Shown here one piece after another: positions 24,441-33,083 of a DNA stretch of 64,000 bases. This stretch comes from DASUPK01 sp963744105 (GTDB lineage Bacteria; Actinomycetota; Thermoleophilia; Solirubrobacterales; 70-9): NCBI GenBank assembly GCA_963744105.1, contig CAVUSJ010000002.1, positions 496,001-560,000 on the forward strand, given 5' to 3'. Both the position numbers and the translations under genes were made by a program. Positions within the stretch are counted from its first letter, which is position 1. Each line of letters begins with the position of its first letter. The notes below the pieces were generated by a model. The model had not been told where the DNA came from. It saw only the letters and a program-made list of their open reading frames with translations, and did no database searches.

Positions 24441-25350
24441 GCCCTTCGCGCAGATCGACCCCCGGCTCCCAGCCGATCCGCTCGCGGATCTTCGCCGAGT
24501 CGAGGTACTGCCGGTCGATCTCGCCGCTCGGGTTTCCGGTGCCGCGGTAGTCAGGCTCGATCTCGCCGGGTCCGAGCTCGCAGATCAGGTCGACCACCTC
24601 GCGGATGGCATTGGGGCGGCCCCAGCCGGCGTTGAAGGCCTCGCCCCCGATTTCACCCGACGCGAGCGCATCGGCCACCGCCAGGTAGGCGGCCGCCGCG
24701 TCCTCGACGTAGAGGAAGTCACGCTCCGGTGACCCGTCGGAGCGGATCACCGGCCGGCGGCCGTCGAGCACGGCCGTGACCGTTTCGGGAATCAGCCGGG
24801 AGAAGTTCCGGTCTCCGCCGCCGTAGAGATTGGCGAAGCGGGTCACGGCGACGGGCAATCCGAAGGTGTGCCAGTAGCTGCGGGCGATCAGGTCGGTCGC
24901 TGCCTTTGACACGTCGTACGGGAAGACGGGCTGCAGAGCCGACTCCTCCGTGTAGGGCAGCCGCTCGTGAGGGCCATACGCCTTGTCCGAGGAAGCGACT
25001 ACGACGCGGCCGATGGCGGCGTCGCGGCACGCCTCGAGGAGCACCCAGGTCCCCTGGATGTTGGTCTCAAAGGTGGGGACGGGGGAGGCGTTCGCATCGC
25101 CGACGATCGGCTGGGCCGCCAGGTGAAAGACGGAGTCGATCGAATGCTCCTCGAGCAGCTTGCGGACCATCTCTGCGTCACGGAGATCGCCCGTGAGGTC
25201 CTCGATCTCGCCGGCGATGCCGAGCAGGTCCAGCCCCGTGGGGGCCGCGGCGTCGCGGTCCAGAGAGGTCACGTCCGCGCCGTCGTCCAGAAGCGCCTTG
25301 ACCAGCCAAGAGCCGGCGAACCCGCGGCCGCCGGTGACGAGCGTCCTCAT
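24382..25350 (-). CDS. rfbG: CDP-glucose 4,6-dehydratase-like extended SDR
   Basis: 322 residues. NAD motif TGGRGFAGSWL, the VVASSDKAYGPHE strand with Ser, the catalytic YDVSK, and the RFANLYGGGDRNFSRLIP segment are typical of the RfbG subgroup. It would remove water from CDP-glucose to give CDP-4-keto-6-deoxyglucose for deoxysugar synthesis. The ATG at 25350 overlaps the rfbF stop by four bases; adjacency to the cytidylyltransferase supports the CDP-sugar role. Confidence 0.85.
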   Translation of the reverse strand: MRTLVTGGRGFAGSWLVKALLDDGADVTSLDRDAAAPTGLDLLGIAGEIEDLTGDLRDAEMVRKLLEEHSIDSVFHLAAQPIVGDANASPVPTFETNIQGTWVLLEACRDAAIGRVVVASSDKAYGPHERLPYTEESALQPVFPYDVSKAATDLIARSYWHTFGLPVAVTRFANLYGGGDRNFSRLIPETVTAVLDGRRPVIRSDGSPERDFLYVEDAAAAYLAVADALASGEIGGEAFNAGWGRPNAIREVVDLICELGPGEIEPDYRGTGNPSGEIDRQYLDSAKIRERIGWEPGVDLREGLSRTLEWYGAHPEVRPVAA

Positions 25351-26081
25351 CCCGCCGGCTCCTCGGCCCAGACGCGCCAGGGAGGCTCGCCGGAGTTCCA
25401 TAGATCGTTCAGCAGCACCGCGTCCTTGTAGGTGTCCATGCAGTCCCAGAAGCCCGTGTGGCGGTAAGCGCGGAGGTTGCCGTCGCTCGCGAGTCGCTCG
25501 AGCGGTTCACGCTCCAGGACGCTGTCCTCCTCGAGGTAGTCGAAGAGACCTGGCTCGAAGCAGAAGAACCCGCCATTGACCCAGTGTTCCGATCGGGGCT
25601 TCTCGTGGAAGCCGCTCACGATTCCTTGGTCGCCGAGTTTGGCGACCCCGAACTGGAGCTCAGGGCGCACTACGGTCATGGTCGCCGCAGCGCCACCGGC
25701 CCGATGGAACTCGACCAACTCCGAGAGATTGATGTCCGCGATCCCGTCCGCATAGGTCGCCGAGAAGGGTTCGCCGGCGAGCCGCTCGGCGGCCAGCTTG
25801 ATCCGTCCGCCGGTGGGGGTGTCGATGCCGGTGTCGAGGCACTCCACCTCGACCCCGTCGGGCCAGGAGCTGTCGGCGACCCAGCGCTCGATCAGCTCGC
25901 CCTTGTAGCCGGTGAGCAGCAGGAAGCGTGAGAAGCCCTGGCAGCTGTAGATGGAGATCACGTGCCAGAGGATCGGCCGGGCACCGATCTCCACCAGAGC
26001 CTTTGGGATGGACTCGGTCCGCTCCCGCAGCCGGGTGCCGCTTCCTCCGCAGAGGATCACCACTGGATCCAGGGTCGCCAA
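25347..26081 (-). CDS. rfbF: Glucose-1-phosphate cytidylyltransferase
   Basis: 244 residues, a nucleotidyltransferase with ILCGGSGTRLRE, KALVEIGARPILWH, TGGRIKLA, TYADGIADI, the loop WVNGGFFCFEPGLFDY and QEPLERLA-like REPLERLA, matching RfbF-type enzymes rather than RmlA. It makes CDP-glucose from CTP and glucose-1-phosphate. The start is a TTG at 26081 (no ATG is available between the upstream stop and the fold), 30 bases after the SDR stop. The product should feed the coupled RfbG. Confidence 0.85.
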   Translation of the reverse strand: MATLDPVVILCGGSGTRLRERTESIPKALVEIGARPILWHVISIYSCQGFSRFLLLTGYKGELIERWVADSSWPDGVEVECLDTGIDTPTGGRIKLAAERLAGEPFSATYADGIADINLSELVEFHRAGGAAATMTVVRPELQFGVAKLGDQGIVSGFHEKPRSEHWVNGGFFCFEPGLFDYLEEDSVLEREPLERLASDGNLRAYRHTGFWDCMDTYKDAVLLNDLWNSGEPPWRVWAEEPAG

Positions 26082-26110
26082 GCCCAGCGATCCTAGATGG
26101 CGAGCCCGGC

Positions 26111-26815
26111 TCAGCTCGCCTGAGCGGTCGGGCGGATCAGGATCTCGTTGACGTCGACCTGCTCCGGCTGCTCGAGCGCCCAGAGCACGGCCCGGGCGAT
26201 GTCGTCGTCCTCGAGCGCCCGCTCGGGCCGCTCGTCGAAGAACTCCGTGTCCGTCATCCCGGGCTCGATCAGCGTCACCCGGATGCCGTGGTTCTCGTGG
26301 ATCTGGCGGAGCTCCTGCCGCAACCCCTCGCCGATCGCGCCGACCGCCCACTTGGTCGCCGAGTAGAGCGAGCCCGGGAGCACGCGGCGGCCGGCCGCGG
26401 AGCTCGTGAGCACGAAGTGCCCCGTTCCCGATTCGAGCAGGGCCGGGAGGGTCGCCCGGATCGTGAGCGCCACCCCGAGTACGTTGGTGAGCACCATCGA
26501 CCGCCAGTGCTCCGGGGACTCCTTCAGATATCCCCGTTTCGCTCCGAATCCCGCATTCGCGAACACTGCGTCGAGGCGCCCGAAGTTCTCCTTCGCTGCC
26601 GCCGCGATCCGCTCGTTGTCCTCCCACTCGGTGACGTCGCACCGAACCGCGACCGCCTGCTCGGGCCCGCCGAGCTCCTCGGCGAGCTCCTCCAGGCGCT
26701 CCTCGCGGCGGGCGCCGAGAACGAGCCGGTAGCCGGCCTCGGCGGCGCGGCGCGCCGTGCGCGCGCCGATTCCGCTTGACGCACCCGTGATCAGGAGTAC
26801 CCGCCCATCAGCCAT
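26111..26815 (-). CDS. Classical short-chain dehydrogenase/reductase
   Basis: 234 residues. Cofactor motif TGASSGIGA (10-18), NAG at ANAGFGAKRGYL, catalytic Ser in TSSAAGRR and YSATK. A basic residue after the glycine loop suggests NADP preference. Cytosolic oxidoreductase of unknown substrate. First gene of a three-gene minus operon with rfbF and rfbG; it may be an unrelated passenger. Confidence 0.9.
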   Translation of the reverse strand: MADGRVLLITGASSGIGARTARRAAEAGYRLVLGARREERLEELAEELGGPEQAVAVRCDVTEWEDNERIAAAAKENFGRLDAVFANAGFGAKRGYLKESPEHWRSMVLTNVLGVALTIRATLPALLESGTGHFVLTSSAAGRRVLPGSLYSATKWAVGAIGEGLRQELRQIHENHGIRVTLIEPGMTDTEFFDERPERALEDDDIARAVLWALEQPEQVDVNEILIRPTAQAS

Positions 26816-26882
26816 GAACTTGATTGTCGCAAGTCGGCCAGGACGAGCCTTTATGCGCCGGTTGCGATAATTCGCAGCCCCC

Positions 26883-27290
26883 GTGGACCCATCGCGCAAG
26901 CGCAAGATTCGACTGGTCGTGGCCCTGTCGGCCGCCGTGCTCCTGGCCGCCGGCCTCGTCTACACGTCGTTCTCGGCCTCCAGCGAGGCGAAGGAGCCGT
27001 CGCAGCTGGTCAACGCCGACCCGAGCCAGACCTATGAGCTGACCGGCGACGTCGTCCCGGGCTCGATCCGCCATTCGGGCGACCAGCTCGACTTCCGGAT
27101 CTCCGACCGCGACGGCACCCACCCGATCCCGGTCACCTACACGGGCACGGTCCCGGACCCGTTCCGCGACGGGCGCGAGGTGATCGTCACCGGCAAGCTC
27201 CAGGACGGCACATTCGTGGGAGAGCGGGACAGCCTGATCACGAAGTGCCCGTCGAAGTTCACGACCACGACGCCGGGGCAGTCCAGCTGA
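26883..27290 (+). CDS. ccmE: Haem chaperone CcmE, Cys-type
   Basis: 135 residues: one N-terminal membrane helix (about 10-29), then the OB-fold domain with YELTGDVVPGS and the REVIVTGKLQDGTFVG strand. CcmE holds haem covalently for transfer to CcmF. In most bacteria the ligand is His in HxxxY; here the site is Cys122-Pro-Ser-Lys-Phe126, i.e. the Cys variant known from archaea and some sulfate reducers, and with Phe replacing Tyr. The GTG start follows a GATAAT-like box. Confidence 0.88.
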   Translation: MDPSRKRKIRLVVALSAAVLLAAGLVYTSFSASSEAKEPSQLVNADPSQTYELTGDVVPGSIRHSGDQLDFRISDRDGTHPIPVTYTGTVPDPFRDGREVIVTGKLQDGTFVGERDSLITKCPSKFTTTTPGQSS

Positions 27291-29440
27291 CGATCTTCGG
27301 CTCCGCATTGCTGGCCGCCGCCCTGCTGTCCGCGCTCTACGCGGCGGGTGCGGGCGTCTACGGCGGTCGCACCGGCGACCGGCGCTGGACCGACTCCGCC
27401 CGGCGCGCCGTCTACGCGATGGCGGGGCTGCTCACCACGGCTGTCGTCCTGATCGAGATCGCGTTCCTCCGCGACGACTTCCACTTCGCGCTGGTCGCCG
27501 ATCACTCCTCGACGACCACGCCGACCTTCTACAAGCTGACCGCGATGTGGTCGAGCCAGGAGGGCTCGCTGCTGCTCTGGGCGTGGGTGCTCTCGCTCGC
27601 CTCGAGCGGCGTCCTCTACATCACCCGGCGCCGCCACCGCGAGATCGTGCCCTGGGCGACGGCGGTCCTGGCCGGGCTCGGCGCCTTCTTCACCGGGCTG
27701 ATGATCTTCAAGGCCCAGCCCTTCGCCCATCTGGACCCCGCTCCGGCGGAGGGCGCCGGGCTGACGCCCCTGCTGCGCAATCCCTACATGGCGGTCCACC
27801 CGCCGATGCTCTACTCGGGCTACGTCCTCTGGTCGATCCCGTTCGCCTTCTGCGTCGGGGCGCTGATCGCCCGCAAGCTCGACGCGAGCTGGATCCGGAC
27901 CACGCGCAACTTCGCTCTGATCGCCTGGACCTTCCTCGGGATCGGCCTCCTGCTCGGCTCGCGCTGGTCCTACGAGGAGCTCGGCTGGGGCGGCTACTGG
28001 GGCTGGGACCCGGTCGAGAACGCAGCACTGATGCCGTGGCTGGTCGGCACCGCGTTCCTGCACTCGGTGATGGTGCAGGAGAAGCGGGGGATGCTGAAGG
28101 TCTGGAACGTCAGCCTGATCTCGGCGACGTTCACCCTCTGCCTGCTCGGGACGTTCCTCGTTCGCTCCGGCGTCCTGGAGTCGATTCACGCCTTCGGCGC
28201 CTCGACTGTGGGCGGCCCGCTGCTCGTCCTGATCGGGGTCGTGGCGGTCGGCGCGACCGCCCTGATCGTCACCCGGCTCGACCAGCTGAAGCCCGAGCGG
28301 CGGATCGAGTCGCTGGCCTCTCGCGAGTCCATCTTCCTGGTCAACAACGTGCTGCTGGTCGGCATGGCCGTGGTGATCTTCTGGGGGACGTTCTTCCCGC
28401 TGATCTCGGAGTTCTTCACCGGCGAGAAGCACTCGCTGGCGGCGCCCTGGTTCAACCGCTACGTGACCCCGATCGGGGTTCTGCTCGTGCTCTTCACGGG
28501 GGTGGGGCCGCTGTTCGCCTGGGGACGCCTCAGCGGCGGGGCCGCCCGCCGCCTGCTGCTCTGGCCGGGCATCGCGGCGGCGGTGACGATCGCGGTGCTG
28601 TTGGCCGTGAGCGACGCCGGGAGCCATCTCTGGGCCCTGTTCGTCTTCGGCTTCGCGGCCTTCACCGGGGTTGCGCTCCTTGGTGAGTTCTGGCGCGCGG
28701 GGTCGACCCGCCACGCCCTCACCGGCGAGGCGTATCCGCGCGCCCTCGCCGCGGCGGTCGGGCGGAACCGCCGCCGCTACGGCGGCTACATAGTCCACGC
28801 CGGGATCGCGCTCACCCTGATCGGGATCGCCGCCTCCTCGAGCTTCCAGACGAACCGCGATCTCCGCCTGCAGGTCGGACAGACGGCGAAGGTCGGGGAC
28901 TACGACATCGCCTACCGGAAGATCACCGCGGACCCGCAGAACGAGCGGATCTCGTTCGCCGCTCAGCTCGACGTGACGAGGAACGGCAAGCACGTCACCA
29001 CGCTCGATCCCGCTCGCAACTACTACCCGACCCTCGACCCGACAGCCGGGGCCATCGGTCGCTACTTCATGGGCGAGTCGACCAGCGAGGTGGGCCTGAA
29101 GACCGGGGCCGGAGGGGACATCTGGACCGCATTCCAGCCCGATCTCTCATCCCTCAACCCGGCGATCGTCCGCGGCAACCGGCAGCTCGCCGACCTGCCT
29201 TCGCAGGCCCAGGGCTTCGCGATCCTCGCCCTCGTCCAGCACTACATCGACCATCCGCAGCCGGCCAACTTCCGCGTGATCGTCAACCCGCTCGTCGGAT
29301 GGATCTGGATCGGCGCGCTGATCGCCCTCGCCGGTGCGGTGATGGCGGCCTGGCCCGCCATGGAGTCGCGCCGCCGGCTGGAGGCGGCCTACCGCGCCAG
29401 AGTGGGCAAGGAGCTGGGGACCGCGAGTCCTCCCGCCTAG
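27245..29440 (+). CDS. ccmF: Haem lyase subunit CcmF
   Basis: 731 residues from the GTG at 27245, overlapping ccmE by 46 bases; a later start near 27287 is possible. It is a large polytopic membrane protein with the WWD haem-handling motif WGGYWGWDPVENAAL and the downstream VMVQEKRGMLKVWN. CcmF attaches haem to the CxxCH thiols of apocytochrome c outside the membrane, together with CcmH. ccmA-D are not in the window. Confidence 0.93.
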   Translation: MPVEVHDHDAGAVQLTIFGSALLAAALLSALYAAGAGVYGGRTGDRRWTDSARRAVYAMAGLLTTAVVLIEIAFLRDDFHFALVADHSSTTTPTFYKLTAMWSSQEGSLLLWAWVLSLASSGVLYITRRRHREIVPWATAVLAGLGAFFTGLMIFKAQPFAHLDPAPAEGAGLTPLLRNPYMAVHPPMLYSGYVLWSIPFAFCVGALIARKLDASWIRTTRNFALIAWTFLGIGLLLGSRWSYEELGWGGYWGWDPVENAALMPWLVGTAFLHSVMVQEKRGMLKVWNVSLISATFTLCLLGTFLVRSGVLESIHAFGASTVGGPLLVLIGVVAVGATALIVTRLDQLKPERRIESLASRESIFLVNNVLLVGMAVVIFWGTFFPLISEFFTGEKHSLAAPWFNRYVTPIGVLLVLFTGVGPLFAWGRLSGGAARRLLLWPGIAAAVTIAVLLAVSDAGSHLWALFVFGFAAFTGVALLGEFWRAGSTRHALTGEAYPRALAAAVGRNRRRYGGYIVHAGIALTLIGIAASSSFQTNRDLRLQVGQTAKVGDYDIAYRKITADPQNERISFAAQLDVTRNGKHVTTLDPARNYYPTLDPTAGAIGRYFMGESTSEVGLKTGAGGDIWTAFQPDLSSLNPAIVRGNRQLADLPSQAQGFAILALVQHYIDHPQPANFRVIVNPLVGWIWIGALIALAGAVMAAWPAMESRRRLEAAYRARVGKELGTASPPA

Positions 29441-29464
29441 GCGCTTCCGCCTGGCCTCGAACCG

Positions 29465-29767
29465 ATGCTCGAGCTCCTGCTCGCCGTTGCCATCGTCACG
29501 CTGGTCGCCTGGTTCGTGACCGCGCCGCTGCGCGCAGGTCCCTCGCAGGACGAGGGTGACCCCGCGGAGGCCGAGCTCGCCGACCTGGAGGCGCGCAAGG
29601 AGGCGAAGTACCGCGAGATCCGCGACGCGGAGGCCGACCACGCGTCGGGCAAGCTCTCCGACGAGGACTTCAAGCGGCTCGATCGCGAGCTGCGCGGTGA
29701 GGCGATCGACATCCTGAAGAAGCTCGATCGCCTGCGTCCCAAGGCGCGCGACGATCGTCCCGACTGA
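29465..29767 (+). CDS. Small CcmI-like cytochrome biogenesis protein
   Basis: 100 residues: an N-terminal membrane helix (LLLAVAIVTLVAWFV) followed by a charged helical domain, DLEARKEAKYREIRDAEAD and GKLSDEDFKRLDRELRGEA. This resembles the N-terminal part of CcmI, which presents apocytochrome to the ligation complex, without the C-terminal TPR part. Its place 24 bases after ccmF supports that. Confidence 0.7.
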   Translation: MLELLLAVAIVTLVAWFVTAPLRAGPSQDEGDPAEAELADLEARKEAKYREIRDAEADHASGKLSDEDFKRLDRELRGEAIDILKKLDRLRPKARDDRPD

Positions 29768-29813
29768 GGGTTCGACCTGGCGGGTAGCGCGCCGCCTGGT
29801 CGTCACTGATCTC

Positions 29814-29819
29814 TACACT
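29814..29819 (+). promoter_or_regulatory. -10 box of secG
   Basis: TACACT ends 7 bases before the ATG at 29827. Confidence 0.5.
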
Positions 29820-29826
29820 GCCGCGC

Positions 29827-30051
29827 ATGGCAACCGTGCTCAGCGTGGTCGAGGTCATCATCTCGGTGATCCTGATCTTCCTGGTGCTTCTGCACTCCGG
29901 CAAGGACGCCGGCCTCTCGGGTGCTTTCGGCATCGGCGGTGGCGGCAGCTCCTTCGGAGGCGGCTCGCTGGTGGAGCGGAACCTGACCCGGTGGACCATC
30001 TTCTTCGGGATCCTCTGGGCGCTGAACGCGATCGTCATCCTCAAGCTCTAG
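29827..30051 (+). CDS. secG: Preprotein translocase subunit SecG
   Basis: 74 residues with two membrane helices (about 5-22 and 55-72) flanking the typical loop LHSGKDAGLSGAFG and a Gly/Ser-rich stretch. It assists SecYE in protein export. In most actinobacteria secG follows tpiA; here it lies alone with its own promoter-like box, 18 kb away from the glycolytic operon. Confidence 0.92.
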   Translation: MATVLSVVEVIISVILIFLVLLHSGKDAGLSGAFGIGGGGSSFGGGSLVERNLTRWTIFFGILWALNAIVILKL

Positions 30052-30057
30052 GCATCG

Positions 30058-31011
30058 ATGATGCGGCGCCTCGCCGCCATCATCGCCCTGCTCGGGCTGC
30101 TCGCTGCGGCCGGCTGCGGTGGTTCCGGCGGAGGCGGCACGCGCGTCAGCACCGGCCTGCCGCCGGCTGGCGGAGGCGGCACCCTCGGATACGCGCTGCC
30201 GGAGCTGCCCTCGACACTCGACCCGCTCGCGGCGCAGACGGGCGCCCAGCTGACCGTCGTGCGCCAGGTCTATGAGCCGCTGATCGAGCACCTCGCGGGG
30301 CCGTACGCGCAGGCGGCGCCGCAGGCGGGCCTGGCGCTCGAGGCGCGGCCCTCCCGCGACCGCACGACCTGGACGGTCACCTTGCGCCCGAACGTCCGCT
30401 TCCAGGACGGGACCCCGTTCAACGCCGCGGCCGTCCTCGCCAACTCCCGCCGCTGGCAGTCGGATCCGGCCGGCCGGCGGCTCCTTCCCGATCTCTTCGC
30501 GGTCGACGCCCCTCGGCCCGACGAGGTGCGCTTCCTGCTCGATCGGCCCGTGCCGGACCTGGTCCGCCGCCTGAGCTCGCCGAGGCTGGGGATCGTCTCC
30601 CCCCGCGCACTCGATCCCGGGAGTGGGCAGAAGGCGCGTTTCCTGCCCGATGTGACGGGTTCGGGCACGGGGCCGTTCCAGACTGGGCCGAGCGGCCCCG
30701 GCCGTCAGATGCTCTCGCGCTTCGCCGGCTGGTGGGGGAGCCCGATGGGGCTCGGGCCCTCGCTGGACGGCGTCACCTTCGTCCTCGCCCCGCAGCAGAG
30801 CCAGCGGCTCCGCTTGCTGGCGGACGGCGTCGTTCAGGTCGCGGACCCGCTGGGGCCGGCGTCCCTGCGCGCCGCCGGCTCGGATCCCCTGCTCGACACT
30901 GTGGGTGGGCCGCTCAGCGGGATCGGCCTGGAGGGCTCAGTCCGCGGAATCGACTCCGCTCGGGCGATCCCCGTCCTCTCCTCGGTCTGGCTCACTCGCC
31001 TGGTCGGGTAG
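30058..31011 (+). CDS. Shortened family-5 (peptide/oligopeptide-type) binding lipoprotein
   Basis: 317 residues, against the usual 500-600 for SBP_bac_5 proteins. Signal with lipobox AAGC, then the family pattern STLDPLAAQTGAQLTVVRQVYEPLIEHL and WTVTLRPNVRFQDGTPFNAAAVLANSRRW. The second lobe is largely missing, although VTGSGTGPFQ is present. The last 75 bases overlap the end of the convergent Abi-alpha gene. No permease or ATPase genes accompany it; it may be a shortened sensor-type protein or a truncated gene. Confidence 0.72.
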   Translation: MMRRLAAIIALLGLLAAAGCGGSGGGGTRVSTGLPPAGGGGTLGYALPELPSTLDPLAAQTGAQLTVVRQVYEPLIEHLAGPYAQAAPQAGLALEARPSRDRTTWTVTLRPNVRFQDGTPFNAAAVLANSRRWQSDPAGRRLLPDLFAVDAPRPDEVRFLLDRPVPDLVRRLSSPRLGIVSPRALDPGSGQKARFLPDVTGSGTGPFQTGPSGPGRQMLSRFAGWWGSPMGLGPSLDGVTFVLAPQQSQRLRLLADGVVQVADPLGPASLRAAGSDPLLDTVGGPLSGIGLEGSVRGIDSARAIPVLSSVWLTRLVG

Positions 31012-31761
31012 GCAGAGCCTGCAGAAGTCGGCTCCGAACGGGGTGAGGTGGATGCTGCGCCTCACCGTGCGGGTGCGCCCGGCGGCGTCGAGGGCCTGCG
31101 TGACCTCCGGCTGGGCCTCGAGCACCTGGTAGTGGAGCGGGTCGGGCAGCGGCTCGCTCGAGAACCAGATCAGGCCGAGCCGGAAGAGGTTGTTGAGGTA
31201 TGCCGGGATGTCGTCGGGATGCCGGCACCCGGCCTCGTGGCCGATCAGGTTGAGCCCGGCGGCGATCAGCTCCGAGGTCGACTTGAGCGGCACCAGTCCC
31301 GAGCGGACATCGACCGAGGGCTGTGGTCCCTGATCGGCGAGCAGGCGGAGGATGCGGGCCTCGTCCGGGGCGAGGTCGTCCAGGATGCGGGCGTAGGCCG
31401 GGTGCGAGCCCTCGTCGAAGTTGACGTCGGCGGAGCGGCGCAGGAGCTCCTCGCCCCGTTCCCGGAGCGACTTCCGCGCCTCCTCTCGCTCGGCCTCGGC
31501 GGCGTCGGCCGACATCGTCGCGCGCTCCATGGGCCGCGAGTCGATTCCGAGGACCCGACGGGTCCGCTCGCGGATCTCCGCTCCCGTGGAGCGGAAGAGC
31601 TCGCCGGGCTCCTGCCCGGTGACGGCGGCTCGGATGACCCGCGAGCCGGCCTGCGTGGAGGCCCGCACCGTCCAGCGCGCGCTCCGCCAGTAGGCCGCGG
31701 CGGCGATCCGGGCCAGGCCGGGGACGGTGCGGAGCAGATTCGGATCGCGGTCGTCGCTCAT
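30937..31761 (-). CDS. DUF4393 / Abi-alpha-like protein
   Basis: 274 residues. The N-terminal half is helical with RTVPGLARIAAAAYW; the second half has HPAYARILDDLAPDEARIL, IGHEAGCRHPDDIPAYLNN, LGLIWFSSEPLPDP and LTPFGADFC, the pattern I associate with the Abi-alpha family (DUF4393), named after an abortive-infection protein. A defence role is only a family association. It overlaps the DUF445 gene by one base, so the two are co-translated. The extra C-terminal ~25 residues are acidic and overlap the convergent gene. Confidence 0.65.
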   Translation of the reverse strand: MSDDRDPNLLRTVPGLARIAAAAYWRSARWTVRASTQAGSRVIRAAVTGQEPGELFRSTGAEIRERTRRVLGIDSRPMERATMSADAAEAEREEARKSLRERGEELLRRSADVNFDEGSHPAYARILDDLAPDEARILRLLADQGPQPSVDVRSGLVPLKSTSELIAAGLNLIGHEAGCRHPDDIPAYLNNLFRLGLIWFSSEPLPDPLHYQVLEAQPEVTQALDAAGRTRTVRRSIHLTPFGADFCRLCLPDQASEPDRGEDGDRPSGVDSAD

Positions 31762-33029
31762 CAGACCCCGAAGATCAGCAGATGGATGCAGCCGGCGAGG
31801 AATCCGAGCACCGCCCCGTGCAGGAGGAGGAGCCATTCGTCCTCGCGCATCGCCGAGCGCAGCAGCTCAGAGAAGTCCTCGTGGGGCAGCTCGCGCATCC
31901 GGTCGGTGATCAGGTCGCGCATCGCCGCGCTCTGGCGCCGGTTGAACTCGGGATCGGTGAGGGGCGTCATCGTGTAGTCGACCGCCTCGGTTGCGACTGA
32001 CTCCCTGATCGTGTCGTACTCGCGGCCGAGCGCGACCTTGACGGCAAGCCTGGCGGGGCCGGCGGCACGGTCGACCGCGGGACGCATGGAGTCCTCGATC
32101 ATCTGGCGCGTTCTGTCGGCGCTCGGCCCATGCAGCAGCTCATCGCCGATGTTCCTGAGCGTGACGATGTCCTCCGCGATGATCTCTCCATACACCTCGG
32201 ATACCTCCGGTTGGCGGCGGATGAACAGGCCATGGACCTTGAGCGGCCCGAAGCGGTGCGGCTCGACCGGCTCGAAGATCATCCAGAGCGCGACCCAGTT
32301 CGTGACGTAGCCGATGATCACGCCGCCGATCGGGAGGACCCACCAGTGCGGCACGGCCTGGGTCAGGAAGACCAGCGGGATGCCGAGCAGGGCTCCGAAG
32401 AAGAAGCCGAAGTTGATGATGAAGCGGAGCTCCCTGCGGCCGACCTCGAGGTAGATCCGGTTGGCCATCTCGGGGTTCTCCTCGATCCGGCGGATCACCA
32501 TCAGCTTGATGTCGAGCAGCTGGTCGATGTGGGCGCCGATCTCGTCGGTGACGCTGCGGACGATGTCGGGCAGCTGCTGCTGGACCCGCGCGTGGACCGC
32601 ATCCTTGACGCGGCGCGGCAGCCCCGGCCAGGTTTCCGGATACTCGCGCCGCATGATCCGCTCGACGACCTCGCGGATGTCGTCGCTGGCGGTCCGGCAG
32701 ATGTGCTCCGCGATCGCCTCCGGGTCGAGCTGGCGATAGAAGTCGGCTGGGCTGCCGAGCTTCGCGATCCCCTTGTCCACCGCGATCGAGCCCATCTTGG
32801 CGGCCCGCGAGGGGATGATCCCCTGCCAGCCGACGCCGCCCTGCATGACTCCGGGAATCTGCTGGATTCGCCGCGGAAGCACGGGGGCGAGCCGCTTCAG
32901 GCCGGGCAGCCGCCAGCCGGCGAAGCCGACCGGGTAGAACAGCATCCAGACCCCGCTCCAATTGGTCAGATAGCCGATCGCCCCCGTGAACAGCGGGATC
33001 GTCAGCTCCTTGAGCAGTCCTCCGTCCAT
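31761..33029 (-). CDS. DUF445 membrane protein
   Basis: 422 residues. A hydrophobic start with GAIGYLTNWSGVWMLFYP, an internal repeat of that motif in GGVIIGYVTNWVALWMIFEP, long helical stretches between, and a final membrane helix (LLLHGAVLGFLAGCIHLLIF). This duplicated GYxTNW layout is typical of DUF445 proteins, whose role is not settled. First gene of an operon with the Abi-alpha-like gene. Confidence 0.85.
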   Translation of the reverse strand: MDGGLLKELTIPLFTGAIGYLTNWSGVWMLFYPVGFAGWRLPGLKRLAPVLPRRIQQIPGVMQGGVGWQGIIPSRAAKMGSIAVDKGIAKLGSPADFYRQLDPEAIAEHICRTASDDIREVVERIMRREYPETWPGLPRRVKDAVHARVQQQLPDIVRSVTDEIGAHIDQLLDIKLMVIRRIEENPEMANRIYLEVGRRELRFIINFGFFFGALLGIPLVFLTQAVPHWWVLPIGGVIIGYVTNWVALWMIFEPVEPHRFGPLKVHGLFIRRQPEVSEVYGEIIAEDIVTLRNIGDELLHGPSADRTRQMIEDSMRPAVDRAAGPARLAVKVALGREYDTIRESVATEAVDYTMTPLTDPEFNRRQSAAMRDLITDRMRELPHEDFSELLRSAMREDEWLLLLHGAVLGFLAGCIHLLIFGV

Positions 33030-33069
33030 GCCCCGTCCGGCACGCTAGCCGACCTTGAGAGGACGCTGA

Positions 33070-33075
33070 TACGGT
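33070..33075 (+). promoter_or_regulatory. -10 box of the beta-helix protein gene
   Basis: TACGGT ends 8 bases before the ATG at 33084. Confidence 0.45.
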
Positions 33076-33083
33076 GGCGCGCG

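Noticed and set aside
27137..28993. A 618-residue minus-strand frame opposite ccmE-ccmF
   Set aside because: Its translation is dominated by Gly, Arg, Glu and Asp without any family pattern, whereas the plus strand carries clear CcmF motifs.
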